A DNA stretch of 64,000 nucleotides from positions 1,922,001-1,986,000 of the forward strand of contig NZ_JABUQZ010000001.1 of assembly GCF_013342145.1 (NCBI RefSeq), written 5' to 3'. Below, piece after piece: positions 1 through 7,260 of the stretch; the first letter of the stretch is position 1, and the number at the start of each line of letters is the position of its first letter. This stretch comes from Haloterrigena gelatinilytica. Lineage in GTDB: Archaea > Halobacteriota > Halobacteria > Halobacteriales > Natrialbaceae. The translations under genes were made by a program, and so were the position numbers. Below the pieces are notes generated by a model. The model was not told the origin of the DNA and searched no databases. It saw nothing but the letters and a program-made list of their open reading frames with translations.

Positions 1-52
1 TGAGGTGTGCGCAACACTTCTTCACAACCGGCTCCAGCCCCTTCCATAGAGT

Positions 53-105
53 GGCGGTCATCAACCGTTTCACTGTCCCAACCACGAGACGGTTCGATGA
101 CCGCC
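53..105. repeat. Long inverted repeat (hairpin) at the left edge
   Basis: Positions 53-68 pair with 89-105 through 16 base pairs with one unpaired C in the right arm, leaving a loop of about 20 bases. No gene can be supported over it: the only open frame (51-326) encodes a strongly basic peptide unlike every neighbouring acidic halophilic protein. It could be a terminator of a gene to the left or a protein-binding site. Confidence 0.5.
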
Positions 106-310
106 GGTTCTTCATCACTAACAGTGCGTTCAGTACTGCCTCTGAATTGAGGTTTCTGGATAAAGGAACCGAATTACTGACTACTGGCAAGGCCCCTTCC
201 CCGATTCCACCGATACGCTTAATACGAACCACCCGATCTGGAGGGAGGATAGCGGGGAGAGTGGTCCGTATAGGGGCGCTCGTCCGCTTAGAGTGCCTCA
301 AACGATACAG

Positions 311-317
311 TTATATT
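311..317 (+). promoter_or_regulatory. Candidate TATA box upstream of the tRNA-like elements
   Basis: TTATATT stands out in a GC-rich stretch. An archaeal start site would fall about 25 bases downstream, near 340, so one transcript could cover both tRNA-like structures and the first viral gene at 664. This rests on sequence alone. Confidence 0.35.
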
Positions 318-420
318 GACCCCTGAGAATAAGATGGGGGCTGAAGACGGCACTCGCCCCTTCTATCTGATGCGGTTTGCCGGAGCCACGCGCTTCGGAG
401 TTTGCTACCTTAAGAGCGAC

Positions 421-465
421 GACCACGGCTGGCGCTGAGACGGGGTTCGATTCCCCGACGTGGTC
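421..465 (+). ncRNA. tRNA-like minihelix 1 (acceptor stem plus T-arm)
   Basis: GACCACG (421-427) pairs perfectly with CGTGGTC (459-465). Inside it lies a canonical T-arm: stem CGGGG/CCCCG (441-445/453-457) around the loop TTCGATT. Only 13 bases (428-440) occupy the place of the D-arm and anticodon arm, and A458 is unpaired between the two stems. No encoded CCA follows. A longer 385-465 reading gives six acceptor pairs but no convincing D or anticodon arm. It may be a minimal tRNA mimic, a decayed viral tRNA, or part of an attachment site. Confidence 0.45.
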
Positions 466-529
466 CTCGGGGAAACGCCTCCCCCGACAGAACTCTCTAC
501 TCTCTGTATTGGTCTCTATGAGCGGCCAA

Positions 530-589
530 ACCGGAGTTCCCTGATTCGGCAGGGAGCGTTCCTGCTGGGTTCGACTCCCGGCTCCGGTA
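530..589 (+). ncRNA. tRNA-like structure 2, 60 nt, lacking a D-arm
   Basis: ACCGGAG (530-536) pairs perfectly over 7 bp with CTCCGGT (582-588), followed by a discriminator-like A589. The T-arm is canonical: CTGGG/CCCGG around TTCGACT (570-576). A single 5-bp hairpin CCCTG/CAGGG (539-554) with a six-base loop stands in for either the anticodon arm or the D-arm. At 60 nt it is too short for a standard tRNA. Conserved T-loop consensus together with a perfect acceptor argues for a selected structure rather than chance. Confidence 0.5.
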
Positions 590-640
590 TTTCGGGTAGC
601 GCACAACCTATGCTACCTGTAGAGTGGGACAGCCCGGACG

Positions 641-663
641 ACCAACCACCAACCAGACCCAAA
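641..663 (+). promoter_or_regulatory. A/C-rich leader motif, copy 1
   Basis: ACCAACCACCAACCAGACCC followed by AAA directly abuts the ATG at 664. There is no Shine-Dalgarno sequence. The same core, CCAGACCCAA then ATG, recurs before other independent cistrons of this module. Confidence 0.75.
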
Positions 664-1662
664 ATGTACGACTACAACTCCTACGAGCAGGACAGCGGCA
701 ACAACAACAGCGGCTCCGACTCCGACAGCTCCGGTGGCTCGAACGAGCCGGACAAGAACCTGACCATCACGCCCTACGCCCCTGTCGAGGGCGAAATCAC
801 CCGCGTCTTCGGTAACTCGAACAACTGGGGACAGAGCCTCGGCGTGGCGATGGAGAACGTCGAACTCGTGGACGGCTGCCTGTACCACGACCCCGAGAAG
901 GGCAAGTTCAAGGTCTTCTCGTGGCGCGAGGTAGTCGGGATCGACCCGGCGACCCCCGACGCCCCCGAAGTCTCGGCGGACGACGCCAACCAGTTCCTCG
1001 TGAAGAACTACGGCGGCACCGAGAAGCGGTACGAACTCGTTGAGGCCGTCGTCATGGCGAACGACGACGACCCGGTCTCCATCGGCAACACGATCATGTG
1101 GTACGGCGGCTCCGACCGCTTCGGCCCCAAGTCGGCGTCCAAGACGCTGGCGAAGATCCTGACGACCTACGGGCGTGAGATGGTCGTGGACGACAGCGAT
1201 ATCCACAACTGGCTGGCCGACACCAGCGGCGAGAACGTCCTCCGGCCTGACCTTCAGGGACGGCGCTTCGGCTTCTTCGAGGTGAAGAAGCAGTCGAACC
1301 AGTCCGACCGCAAGTACCACCACCCCATCGTCAAGGACGCCGAGACCGGCGTTGACGTGACGGTGCAGAACGCGAACGACGGCCAGCAGGGCACCCTCGG
1401 CGGCGGGAACGCGCCCGCCGAAGAGGAAGAGACCGAGGCGGAGCCGGAGGCCGTGGCCGACGGCGGCCCCGCGATGGCCTCTGAAGTCCCGCCCGCCATC
1501 GAGGACTTCATCTCCACCTGTCAGACCCTCGGGTACGACGACGAGGAGAAGGCCGAGACCCTGCTCGCCGACCTCGTTGAAGACGCCGGGAACGACCTGA
1601 CGGAGAACATGGTCGAAGAGTTCGGCGGCGAGGACGCCGTCGTGGCCCGCGTCTTCCAGTAG
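664..1662 (+). CDS. Acidic viral protein with low-complexity N-terminus, unknown function
   Basis: This 332-residue protein opens with a Ser/Asn/Gly/Asp-rich tail (about residues 1-35), has a folded middle section (about 40-220) and a Glu/Ala-rich hinge (about 235-265), and ends in a small helical domain (about 275-332). The frame stays open upstream to 460, but ATG 664 is preferred because the A/C-rich leader abuts it. I do not recognise the family. Being first in a replication cluster, with a disordered acidic tail, it could be a single-strand DNA-binding or accessory protein; that is inference from context only. Confidence 0.75.
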   Translation: MYDYNSYEQDSGNNNSGSDSDSSGGSNEPDKNLTITPYAPVEGEITRVFGNSNNWGQSLGVAMENVELVDGCLYHDPEKGKFKVFSWREVVGIDPATPDAPEVSADDANQFLVKNYGGTEKRYELVEAVVMANDDDPVSIGNTIMWYGGSDRFGPKSASKTLAKILTTYGREMVVDDSDIHNWLADTSGENVLRPDLQGRRFGFFEVKKQSNQSDRKYHHPIVKDAETGVDVTVQNANDGQQGTLGGGNAPAEEEETEAEPEAVADGGPAMASEVPPAIEDFISTCQTLGYDDEEKAETLLADLVEDAGNDLTENMVEEFGGEDAVVARVFQ

Positions 1663-1700
1663 GCGCGTAACTCTCGCTGACGCGGCCCTCCTTCACTTAG

Positions 1701-1719
1701 AACAACCAACCAGACCCTA
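1701..1719 (+). promoter_or_regulatory. A/C-rich leader motif, copy 2
   Basis: AACAACCAACCAGACCCTA abuts the ATG at 1720. It differs from the consensus by a single T in the last CAA. Confidence 0.75.
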
Positions 1720-1932
1720 ATGAACATCGATACCATCGAAGTTTACTACGACCGCAAAGTGCAACTTGATCAATTCGAGCCGATCACGTTCGGCGCGACC
1801 GCTACCGTGAGCCTTGAAGACGGAGACGACCCCGACGAGGTGTACGCCGAGGTGGCAGGCGATCTGCAAGACAGCGTCGAGCGCGAACTCGCCCGGCGCG
1901 TCGCCACTAAGAAGCGCGAAGAGCGCGAGTAG
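1720..1932 (+). CDS. Small conserved viral protein, 70 aa
   Basis: The 70-residue product begins with a predicted beta-strand segment rich in Tyr/Lys/Gln, contains the string LDQFEPITFGATATV (about residues 16-30), and continues with an acidic DGDDPDEVY turn and a charged C-terminal helix. That layout recalls small phage proteins carrying a QFEP-type motif, but I cannot assign a function. The start is fixed by the leader motif directly before the ATG. It lies between the acidic protein and the P-loop ATPase, so a replication accessory role is possible. Confidence 0.7.
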   Translation: MNIDTIEVYYDRKVQLDQFEPITFGATATVSLEDGDDPDEVYAEVAGDLQDSVERELARRVATKKREERE

Positions 1933-2012
1933 AATAACCCTCTTTTCCGCCGCATTAGCTCATGAAATAGGTGTATGAAATAGCGGCGGCTCTGTGAGGC
2001 GAACCGATAGAG

Positions 2013-2031
2013 ACCAACCAACCAGACCCAA
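2013..2031 (+). promoter_or_regulatory. A/C-rich leader motif, copy 3
   Basis: ACCAACCAACCAGACCCAA abuts the ATG at 2032; it is the cleanest copy of the consensus. Upstream, two TGAAATAG repeats (near 1963 and 1975) and GAGGCG-AACC-ATAGAGA resemble the segment upstream of the gene at 10506, suggesting a shared promoter. Confidence 0.75.
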
Positions 2032-3588
2032 ATGAGCGTAGAAGCACAACTGTACGACACGACGAGCGGTATCGACTGGGAAGTTCCCGAACTCCACACG
2101 ATCCTTCAGGTCACCCGCGACCTCGGTGTGGTCGGCGAAGAAGACACCTGCCTGACCGTCGCCACGGCGTCGATCAATGGCGGCCTCGAAGACGGGGGCG
2201 GCCTGTTCGTCCTCTACAGCCCAGCGCGTGGCGGGAAGGACTTTACCCTTCGGAAGACGCTGGAGGCCATCTACGGCCCCGGTACGGTCTACGAACACCC
2301 GACAGACGAGTCCGAGACCGCCCGGTACTACTCGGCGAAGGAAGCGAACAAATACGATATCCACATCGTCGGTGACCTTGCCCGCGTCTCGGAAGGCACC
2401 GAGAAGATGCTGAAGGACTGGGGAGAGGGCAACGACTCGGAGCGGAAGGTCACGGACATTACCATGTCCGAAGACGACGACGACCGCACCAAGACGATGA
2501 TCCTCGAGTGTCCCCGGATCGTCTTCGCCACGATGGCGACGGACAACCGGAACGCGGACATGAACGACTTTCCCGAACTCCTGAAGCGGGCGTTCATGCA
2601 GTCCGTGGACACCACGAAGGAACAGACCGAGCGCGTCATCAAGCGGAAGGCCGAGGAACACGCCGGTCAGACCGTCCTTCAGGTTGACCCCGTCGAGCGG
2701 GCCAAGATTCGAGAGTATTTCGAGTCCATCCCGGTAGACACGTTCACCGACAACGTGAACAACAAGGTCTCGAAGCCGGGTATGGTCGAGATCGCCCGGC
2801 AGACCATCGAGGAGGGCCGCATGATGCCGACTGAGTTCAACGAGGCCCGGTTCGACTTCGACCGGCTCGCCTCGATGATGGGGAACATGGCCCTGATCCA
2901 CCACGCCGACCGCATGACGGTGGATACCGGAAGGGGCCTTCTCCTACTCTCTGCTCCCGTGGACTACTGGTACACGATGCAGATTATGGGGAACAACATG
3001 GTCATGTCGGCGCTTAACCTGACCGACGAGGACCAAGCCATCCTGCAACTGCTGAACGATCTCGACTACGCCCCAGCCCGGAAGGATATTCAGCAGGAAC
3101 TTCGTCGCCTCGGCCACAACATCCGAGACAGCGACGTGAAGCGGGCGCTCGACTCAATGCGGGAGTCGGGTTACATCACCGAACACTCGGGAAGCCCCCT
3201 TACGTACTCGATCTCCGATTTCGCTTCGGTGACCGACGTGAACGTCAGCCTCGACTACAACGCCATCGTTGAGGCTGCCGCCGACGAGGTACGGAACATC
3301 CAAGGGATCGAGCCGGAGGTCGCTGACGAGTACGTCCGGCGCTACTGCGAGGGTTCCGGCACCATTGCGGTCCATCCGTTCACGGGAGAAGCCGTCGATA
3401 TCACCGAGGACGACAGCCTCGGGGAGATGACCAGCGAGGCCTCGAAGAAGACGAAGGCCATCGTGAAGGGCGAAGAGATTGACGAGGAGATGGCCTCGAT
3501 CTTCGAGGAAGAGCCGATGCACGCCCAGAAGGCGAAGGACGAAGAAGCCCAGACCTCGCTGACCGAGACCGGCGGGACGCTTGAGTAG
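2032..3588 (+). CDS. Divergent P-loop (AAA+-like) ATPase with C-terminal winged helix
   Basis: This 518-residue protein carries a glycine-rich loop, YSPARGGKDFT (about residues 62-72), resembling a Walker A motif with GKD in place of GK[S/T]. A hydrophobic strand ending in Asp, IHIVGDLA (about 110-117), fits Walker B. Around residues 340-385 a QQELRRLG...VKRALDSMRESGYI segment looks like a winged helix, as found behind the ATPase core of MCM-like and viral helicases. The C-terminus is acidic. With primase 7 nt downstream and polymerase in the same module, a replicative helicase or loader role is likely. The family name is uncertain. Confidence 0.7.
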   Translation: MSVEAQLYDTTSGIDWEVPELHTILQVTRDLGVVGEEDTCLTVATASINGGLEDGGGLFVLYSPARGGKDFTLRKTLEAIYGPGTVYEHPTDESETARYYSAKEANKYDIHIVGDLARVSEGTEKMLKDWGEGNDSERKVTDITMSEDDDDRTKTMILECPRIVFATMATDNRNADMNDFPELLKRAFMQSVDTTKEQTERVIKRKAEEHAGQTVLQVDPVERAKIREYFESIPVDTFTDNVNNKVSKPGMVEIARQTIEEGRMMPTEFNEARFDFDRLASMMGNMALIHHADRMTVDTGRGLLLLSAPVDYWYTMQIMGNNMVMSALNLTDEDQAILQLLNDLDYAPARKDIQQELRRLGHNIRDSDVKRALDSMRESGYITEHSGSPLTYSISDFASVTDVNVSLDYNAIVEAAADEVRNIQGIEPEVADEYVRRYCEGSGTIAVHPFTGEAVDITEDDSLGEMTSEASKKTKAIVKGEEIDEEMASIFEEEPMHAQKAKDEEAQTSLTETGGTLE

Positions 3589-3592
3589 GAGA
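3583..3592 (+). promoter_or_regulatory. Shine-Dalgarno-like site setting the primase start
   Basis: AGTAGGAGAG overlaps the stop of the ATPase gene and precedes ATG 3596 by a few bases. It is one of the few places in the viral module where a purine-rich ribosome-binding site is used instead of the A/C leader or a stop/start overlap. It argues for ATG 3596 over the in-frame TTG at 3581. Confidence 0.5.
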
Positions 3593-3595
3593 GAT

Positions 3596-4867
3596 ATGAA
3601 GAACGAAACTGAACTCGTAATTGACGGACTGACGTACTGGGCGGACTCGTGGCCGCGTCGAGTGACCAAGTTCCAGCGGTGGGCGACCTCTCCCGAGGAA
3701 GCCGCCGAACTCGTCCTCGACGCCGAAGACGACCCCCAGAACTGGCCGTTTATCTCGGTGTACTCCTTTCCCGAAGGACACACCAAGGACGGCAATGTTC
3801 CCCGGATCGACCGGCTGTTCATCGACTTCGACGTTCCCGACGACGGGGACTACCGGGGCGGTGATCGGGGTGACCCGACGGCAAGGTGGGTGAAGGACAT
3901 GAGCAAGTTGCTCGTCCGCGCCCGGAAGGTGGCCCGGTTCCTGTTGAAGACCTCTTCCCCGGAATCGTGGCAGGCGGTCTTATCGGGCCACAAGGGCATC
4001 CACCTCGACTTGGCGTTCCCGCCGATCCCGACCTCGAACGGCGACCAGTCACAGTTCCTCAACGGGATCAACGGGTACGCCGAGTCCCTGAAGCAATACA
4101 TCATCGAAGCAACCGGCCTCGACGATCTCGAGGTCTACATCGACGTGGACTCATCCGATCTCGGGCGGCTCCGTCGAGTACCAAACACGAAGCACCTCGG
4201 AGCGAGTCAGGCGTTCGGGGAAGACCGCTTCTGCGTTCCGGTGACGCTCGAGGAGCTTGCCGAGATGCGCCCGGCGGACTACATCGAGTTGACCCGCTCG
4301 CGGCGAGAAGTGGACTCCCGCTTCAAGCCAACCCCGAACGACAAGGCCGCTGAGGTTTTGACCCAGCGGATTCGGAACGCCCCTTCTTCGTCCCGCCGGA
4401 CCAGCGGGGGCGGGGCGACGAACGATCCGGCTCGGCTCAAGGCCTACGTTGCGGATCAGAACGACAAGATCACGGTGGACTCACTCGAGTTCGTCCTGAC
4501 GGACAGACCGTGTATCGCGGAGTTCTTCGAGCGAGAAGACGCCTTCCGGTATCGGGCGGCGTCCCACTACATGGAGATGTTCGCTATCACCCACATGATG
4601 CGCCATAAGGTGCCCATCGAGATCGAGGTGTCTAAGAACGCCCACGGTAAGGAGACCGTCGAAGTTGTCGGCGGTACGATGGTTGAGGCCTTTAGGGGTC
4701 TTCCGGGCTTCGATGAAGAGTACACCTGTGAGCGGGTTGAGACGTACATCTCACTCGGCTATTCCCCGATGAAGTGCGAGAAAGTATGGCAGAAGGCTCC
4801 TACCTTCTGTTTACAGGACTCATGTGGAATCTGGTCCGCCGAGAAAGGTCAAGCAAAACAGACTTGA
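3596..4867 (+). CDS. Archaeo-eukaryotic primase with fused PriL-like cysteine domain
   Basis: The 423-residue product has the catalytic signature of archaeo-eukaryotic primases: RLFIDFDVP with D77/D79 as the metal-binding DxD, SGHKGIH (130-136) as the nucleotide-binding sxH motif, and a later GRLRRVPNTKH segment. The C-terminal third holds Cys306, Cys378, Cys394, Cys405 and Cys410, spaced like the iron-sulfur domain of the primase large subunit (PriL-CTD). It therefore joins small- and large-subunit functions in one chain, as in some plasmid and viral primases. It would make RNA or DNA primers for the family B polymerase at 10959. It follows the ATPase gene by 7 nt. Confidence 0.88.
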   Translation: MKNETELVIDGLTYWADSWPRRVTKFQRWATSPEEAAELVLDAEDDPQNWPFISVYSFPEGHTKDGNVPRIDRLFIDFDVPDDGDYRGGDRGDPTARWVKDMSKLLVRARKVARFLLKTSSPESWQAVLSGHKGIHLDLAFPPIPTSNGDQSQFLNGINGYAESLKQYIIEATGLDDLEVYIDVDSSDLGRLRRVPNTKHLGASQAFGEDRFCVPVTLEELAEMRPADYIELTRSRREVDSRFKPTPNDKAAEVLTQRIRNAPSSSRRTSGGGATNDPARLKAYVADQNDKITVDSLEFVLTDRPCIAEFFEREDAFRYRAASHYMEMFAITHMMRHKVPIEIEVSKNAHGKETVEVVGGTMVEAFRGLPGFDEEYTCERVETYISLGYSPMKCEKVWQKAPTFCLQDSCGIWSAEKGQAKQT

Positions 4868-4875
4868 CCGAAATC

Positions 4876-4880
4876 TTTAA
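4876..4880 (+). promoter_or_regulatory. Candidate TATA element in the 4868-5093 gap
   Basis: TTTAA within CTTTAAGCTA resembles haloarchaeal TATA boxes and the CTTAAGC at 13684. It would start a transcript near 4905 that reaches the gene at 5094. Confidence 0.35.
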
Positions 4881-4940
4881 GCTATCGTGCCCGGTTATGA
4901 TGGCGGACAGTTACGGGCTGTTCTCCTGAACCGCGAAGTG

Positions 4941-4960
4941 ACCAACCACCAACCACCCGA
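4941..4960 (+). promoter_or_regulatory. Orphan A/C-rich leader copy without a start codon
   Basis: ACCAACCACCAACCACCCGA matches the leader motif but is followed by ATCC rather than ATG and lies about 130 bases before the next gene. It may be a relic of a lost gene or a sign that the motif has a role separate from start-codon recognition. Confidence 0.5.
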
Positions 4961-5083
4961 ATCCTCCAGCCACTCGACAGAGGCATAGCAAGCATAGTCT
5001 GCCGTATATACCGCAGTAGTTTGCCGTTCCCTCTTCCTGCGACTGACGCCCTCACCTGAAAGTAGCCGAGGGCAAGGATTCTG

Positions 5084-5093
5084 CGAAACCCAA
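5084..5093 (+). promoter_or_regulatory. Degenerate leader motif before the phosphoesterase gene
   Basis: CGAAACCCAA abuts ATG 5094 and keeps only the 3' part of the consensus (ACCCAA-ATG). ACCTGAAAGT at 5054-5063 lies about 31 bases before the ATG and recurs at 6331-6340, which suggests a shared promoter element. Confidence 0.5.
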
Positions 5094-6302
5094 ATGCAGT
5101 ATTTCGACAACTTGACCACCAACCAGCGAATCGCAGCAGAAACCATCAGCGCGAACGACGGCGCGACCGCCGCCGAGATCGCTGACTCACTCGGATACAA
5201 GACCACTTCCGGGGCCTATGATATGATTCGACGGCTCCGGCAGGCTGGCGTCCGTATCCCCGAACCGGAAGGGGGGATCTACCGGATCGAGGGCTTCGTG
5301 GCCCCCGAGATCGAGGAAGACGAGACCCCCGGACAGGTTCGCGTCCTCCGAACGCCGACGACCACGAAGCAGTCGGTGAGCCGGAAAGCGACCGACTTCC
5401 TCTCTGAACTCGAACTCGATCTCAAGGCCCGGCTCCAACAGTACGCCCCCGCCCGAGCGGACGGCGGCCTTCTCGCCGAAGATGGGAACGAGGATATTGT
5501 CTTCTTCCGCACCGACGACCACTTCGGGCAGACCGAACACAACGAGTACGGCGAGGAGACGTTCAACTCCGATATCGCCGAAGACCGTGTTTGGCAGTAC
5601 ATCGAGGAAGGCCTCGCGGAGAAGGCCCGACGGGAAGCGGCTGGCGTCGAGTTCGACACCGCTCACCTCTTGCTCGGTGGCGATATCATCACGAACGAGA
5701 CGATCTATGCGGCCCAGCCGCACTCGATTGATCTCCACCTTCAGGGGCAGATCGAGCGGGCCTCTACGGTCTACACCGAGGTCATCAGGCGGCTCGCCGA
5801 AGAGTTCCCGACCGTTCAGGTCGTTACCCAGCACGGGAACCACGGCGAACTCCGCACTGGCGGACAAACCTCGGCGGCCAACGCCGACGACATTGTCTAC
5901 TCGATGCTCGATCTCGCGGTGAGGCAGTCAGGCCTCGAGAACGTCACGTTCATCCAGAACGACGCGACGTACTTCACGAACTTCGAGATGCGCGGCCACC
6001 GGGGCCACATCCGACACGGCCACGAGAAGGGGTGTCTGAACCACATCGGCACCAACTCCCCGAAGGCCCGCTGGAGTTCGTGGCTCATCGACAACGGCTT
6101 CGACGTGGCTTACCGGGGCCACTTCCACGAGATGAAGATTGAGCCGGTTGCGGGTCGTCCCGTTGTTATGGGCGGCACGCTTCAGGATCAGGGAGATTAC
6201 ACAGAAGGCCTCGGGATTGCGTCTTCCCGACCGGCTGGCATTATCCACGGCGTCTCCGACGACGAACCGATGGCGTGGATGAAGCCAGTCTACTTCCGTT
6301 GA
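5094..6302 (+). CDS. HTH-metallophosphoesterase fusion
   Basis: Residues 1-60 form a winged-helix-like domain (AAEIADSLGYKTTSGAYDMI... with a following RIPEPEGGIYR wing). The rest is a calcineurin-type phosphoesterase: TDDHFGQ (about 139), LLGGDIIT (about 192), HGNHGE (about 247), RHGHEKG (about 307) and YRGHFH (about 341) supply the usual Asp, His and Asn metal ligands. The 402-residue length suits viral enzymes of this type, related broadly to Mre11/SbcD and phage DNA phosphoesterases. Processing of DNA ends or nucleotides during replication is the likely job; the exact substrate cannot be read. Confidence 0.85.
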   Translation: MQYFDNLTTNQRIAAETISANDGATAAEIADSLGYKTTSGAYDMIRRLRQAGVRIPEPEGGIYRIEGFVAPEIEEDETPGQVRVLRTPTTTKQSVSRKATDFLSELELDLKARLQQYAPARADGGLLAEDGNEDIVFFRTDDHFGQTEHNEYGEETFNSDIAEDRVWQYIEEGLAEKARREAAGVEFDTAHLLLGGDIITNETIYAAQPHSIDLHLQGQIERASTVYTEVIRRLAEEFPTVQVVTQHGNHGELRTGGQTSAANADDIVYSMLDLAVRQSGLENVTFIQNDATYFTNFEMRGHRGHIRHGHEKGCLNHIGTNSPKARWSSWLIDNGFDVAYRGHFHEMKIEPVAGRPVVMGGTLQDQGDYTEGLGIASSRPAGIIHGVSDDEPMAWMKPVYFR

Positions 6303-6329
6303 CTGTCCTTCCTTGAGGATAGTAGTGCT

Positions 6330-6354
6330 TACCTGAAAGTTTATATATCAGGTA
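6330..6354 (+). promoter_or_regulatory. TATA box flanked by a palindrome (promoter-operator)
   Basis: TACCTGA (6330-6336) and its reverse complement TCAGGTA (6348-6354) flank the strongest TATA box of the viral module, TTTATATAT (6340-6348). A dimeric repressor or activator bound here would directly control TBP access. It precedes the gene at 6481 and the run of small genes behind it. Confidence 0.6.
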
Positions 6355-6375
6355 GGCTCTAAGGAAACTGCCTAC
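6352..6375 (+). other. Hairpin at the predicted transcript start
   Basis: GTAGGC (6352-6357) pairs with GCCTAC (6370-6375), overlapping the right half of the promoter palindrome by three bases. It may form in the DNA or at the very 5' end of the mRNA. The rest of the 178-base gap to 6481 shows no recognisable RNA gene. Confidence 0.35.
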
Positions 6376-6480
6376 TACGGGGACGATGCTCCCTCTTGAA
6401 GCCTGAAGCACCCGCAGCCGCCGTTAGCGACTCGCTTGTCTCTCGCCTCACAAGCATCAATTGAGACACATCTGTAGTAA

Positions 6481-6942
6481 ATGTCCGCCAGCAAAGAAGG
6501 AGTCCGAGCAGATTCGTTTGAGATTACCGGCCTGAAGTCCCGACCCGTGTTCGACTATCACACGGCGTCGTGGCAATGCGACCGCGAACTGGAAGAACAC
6601 ATGAAACCAGCCCACGACGGAGACGGCGATGTTGCCGTCGTCTGTCCCCTCTGTGATGTGGACGAGTGGGCGTGGGAGATGTACCCCGGCGTCTACGGCC
6701 CACAGACGCTCGTGAAAGAGGTCTTCCACTTCACGATGGGATGCCCGGAGTGCGGCACGGAAGGCCGCTACGACGACTCTGGGCAGGTAATCTGCGACGA
6801 CGACACCTGCGGCGTGGTCATCTCTGGTGACCGCCCCGCGCTCCTTCCCGAAGATAGCTTCGACGGTCGGTGCGGCGGTGATGGGGGGATCGGCGTTCCC
6901 GCCATCATGGAAGCCCAGCCGACGGAGCCTGACGTACAGTAG
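6481..6942 (+). CDS. Zinc-ribbon protein, 153 aa
   Basis: The product has several paired cysteines: VCPLC near residue 56, GCPECG near 83, and a later C-x4-C pair, spacings typical of zinc ribbons. There is no enzymatic motif I recognise. It is the first gene after the palindromic promoter at 6330-6354 and lacks both the A/C leader and a clear ribosome-binding site, so it probably has its own long leader. A DNA- or RNA-binding regulatory role is plausible, but the function is unknown. Confidence 0.7.
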   Translation: MSASKEGVRADSFEITGLKSRPVFDYHTASWQCDRELEEHMKPAHDGDGDVAVVCPLCDVDEWAWEMYPGVYGPQTLVKEVFHFTMGCPECGTEGRYDDSGQVICDDDTCGVVISGDRPALLPEDSFDGRCGGDGGIGVPAIMEAQPTEPDVQ

Positions 6943-6949
6943 TCGAACA

Positions 6950-6969
6950 CAACCACTAACCTGACCCAA
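6950..6969 (+). promoter_or_regulatory. A/C-rich leader motif, copy 4
   Basis: CAACCACTAACCTGACCCAA abuts ATG 6970, eight bases after the stop of the zinc-ribbon gene. The core CCAGACC is changed to CCTGACC. Confidence 0.65.
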
Positions 6970-7260
6970 ATGCCGCGAGAAGTTGAGCCTCCGGTTTCGG
7001 ACGATCTCTTTGACACCGAGACTGAGGCAGACCCCGAAGTTGAACAGATGATCCAGCAAGCCCAGCAGTTCCACAACCAGATCGACGCGATGAAAACGTG
7101 GAGCCACCGAGCGTTCGCCGACGTGACCGCTCGAGCCGCCGTCCTCGAAGCGACCGAGGACGAGGAGGGGGCCGCTGAACTGAAAGAGGTCGCCCGGCAC
7201 CTGTTGACCGTGGCCGACCGGATTGAGGGAGGAGACGCGAACCGCGTCCGGCAGCCATGA
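6970..7260 (+). CDS. Small helical acidic viral protein, 96 aa
   Basis: The 96-residue product is strongly acidic and predicted to be mostly helical, with an amphipathic stretch from about residue 25 to 85 that could form a coiled coil. It shows no known motif. Its start is set by the A/C leader, and its stop overlaps the next start as ATGA at 7257-7260, so it heads a translationally coupled group. I cannot assign a function. Confidence 0.65.
   Translation: MPREVEPPVSDDLFDTETEADPEVEQMIQQAQQFHNQIDAMKTWSHRAFADVTARAAVLEATEDEEGAAELKEVARHLLTVADRIEGGDANRVRQP

Noticed and set aside
51-326. 91-aa open frame at the left edge
   Set aside because: The product is strongly basic, crosses a long hairpin, and lacks the acidic bias of every accepted neighbour.
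385-465. Full-length tRNA reading of the first tRNA-like element
   Set aside because: Six acceptor pairs form with GCCACG, but no D-arm or 5-7-5 anticodon arm can be built, so a standard tRNA is not supported.
1960-2904. 314-aa minus-strand open frame opposite the P-loop ATPase
   Set aside because: It mirrors the codon periodicity of the + strand gene and shows no recognisable motif.
4896-4928. 10-codon frame in the 4868-5093 gap
   Set aside because: Too short, with no leader motif or coupling to support translation.
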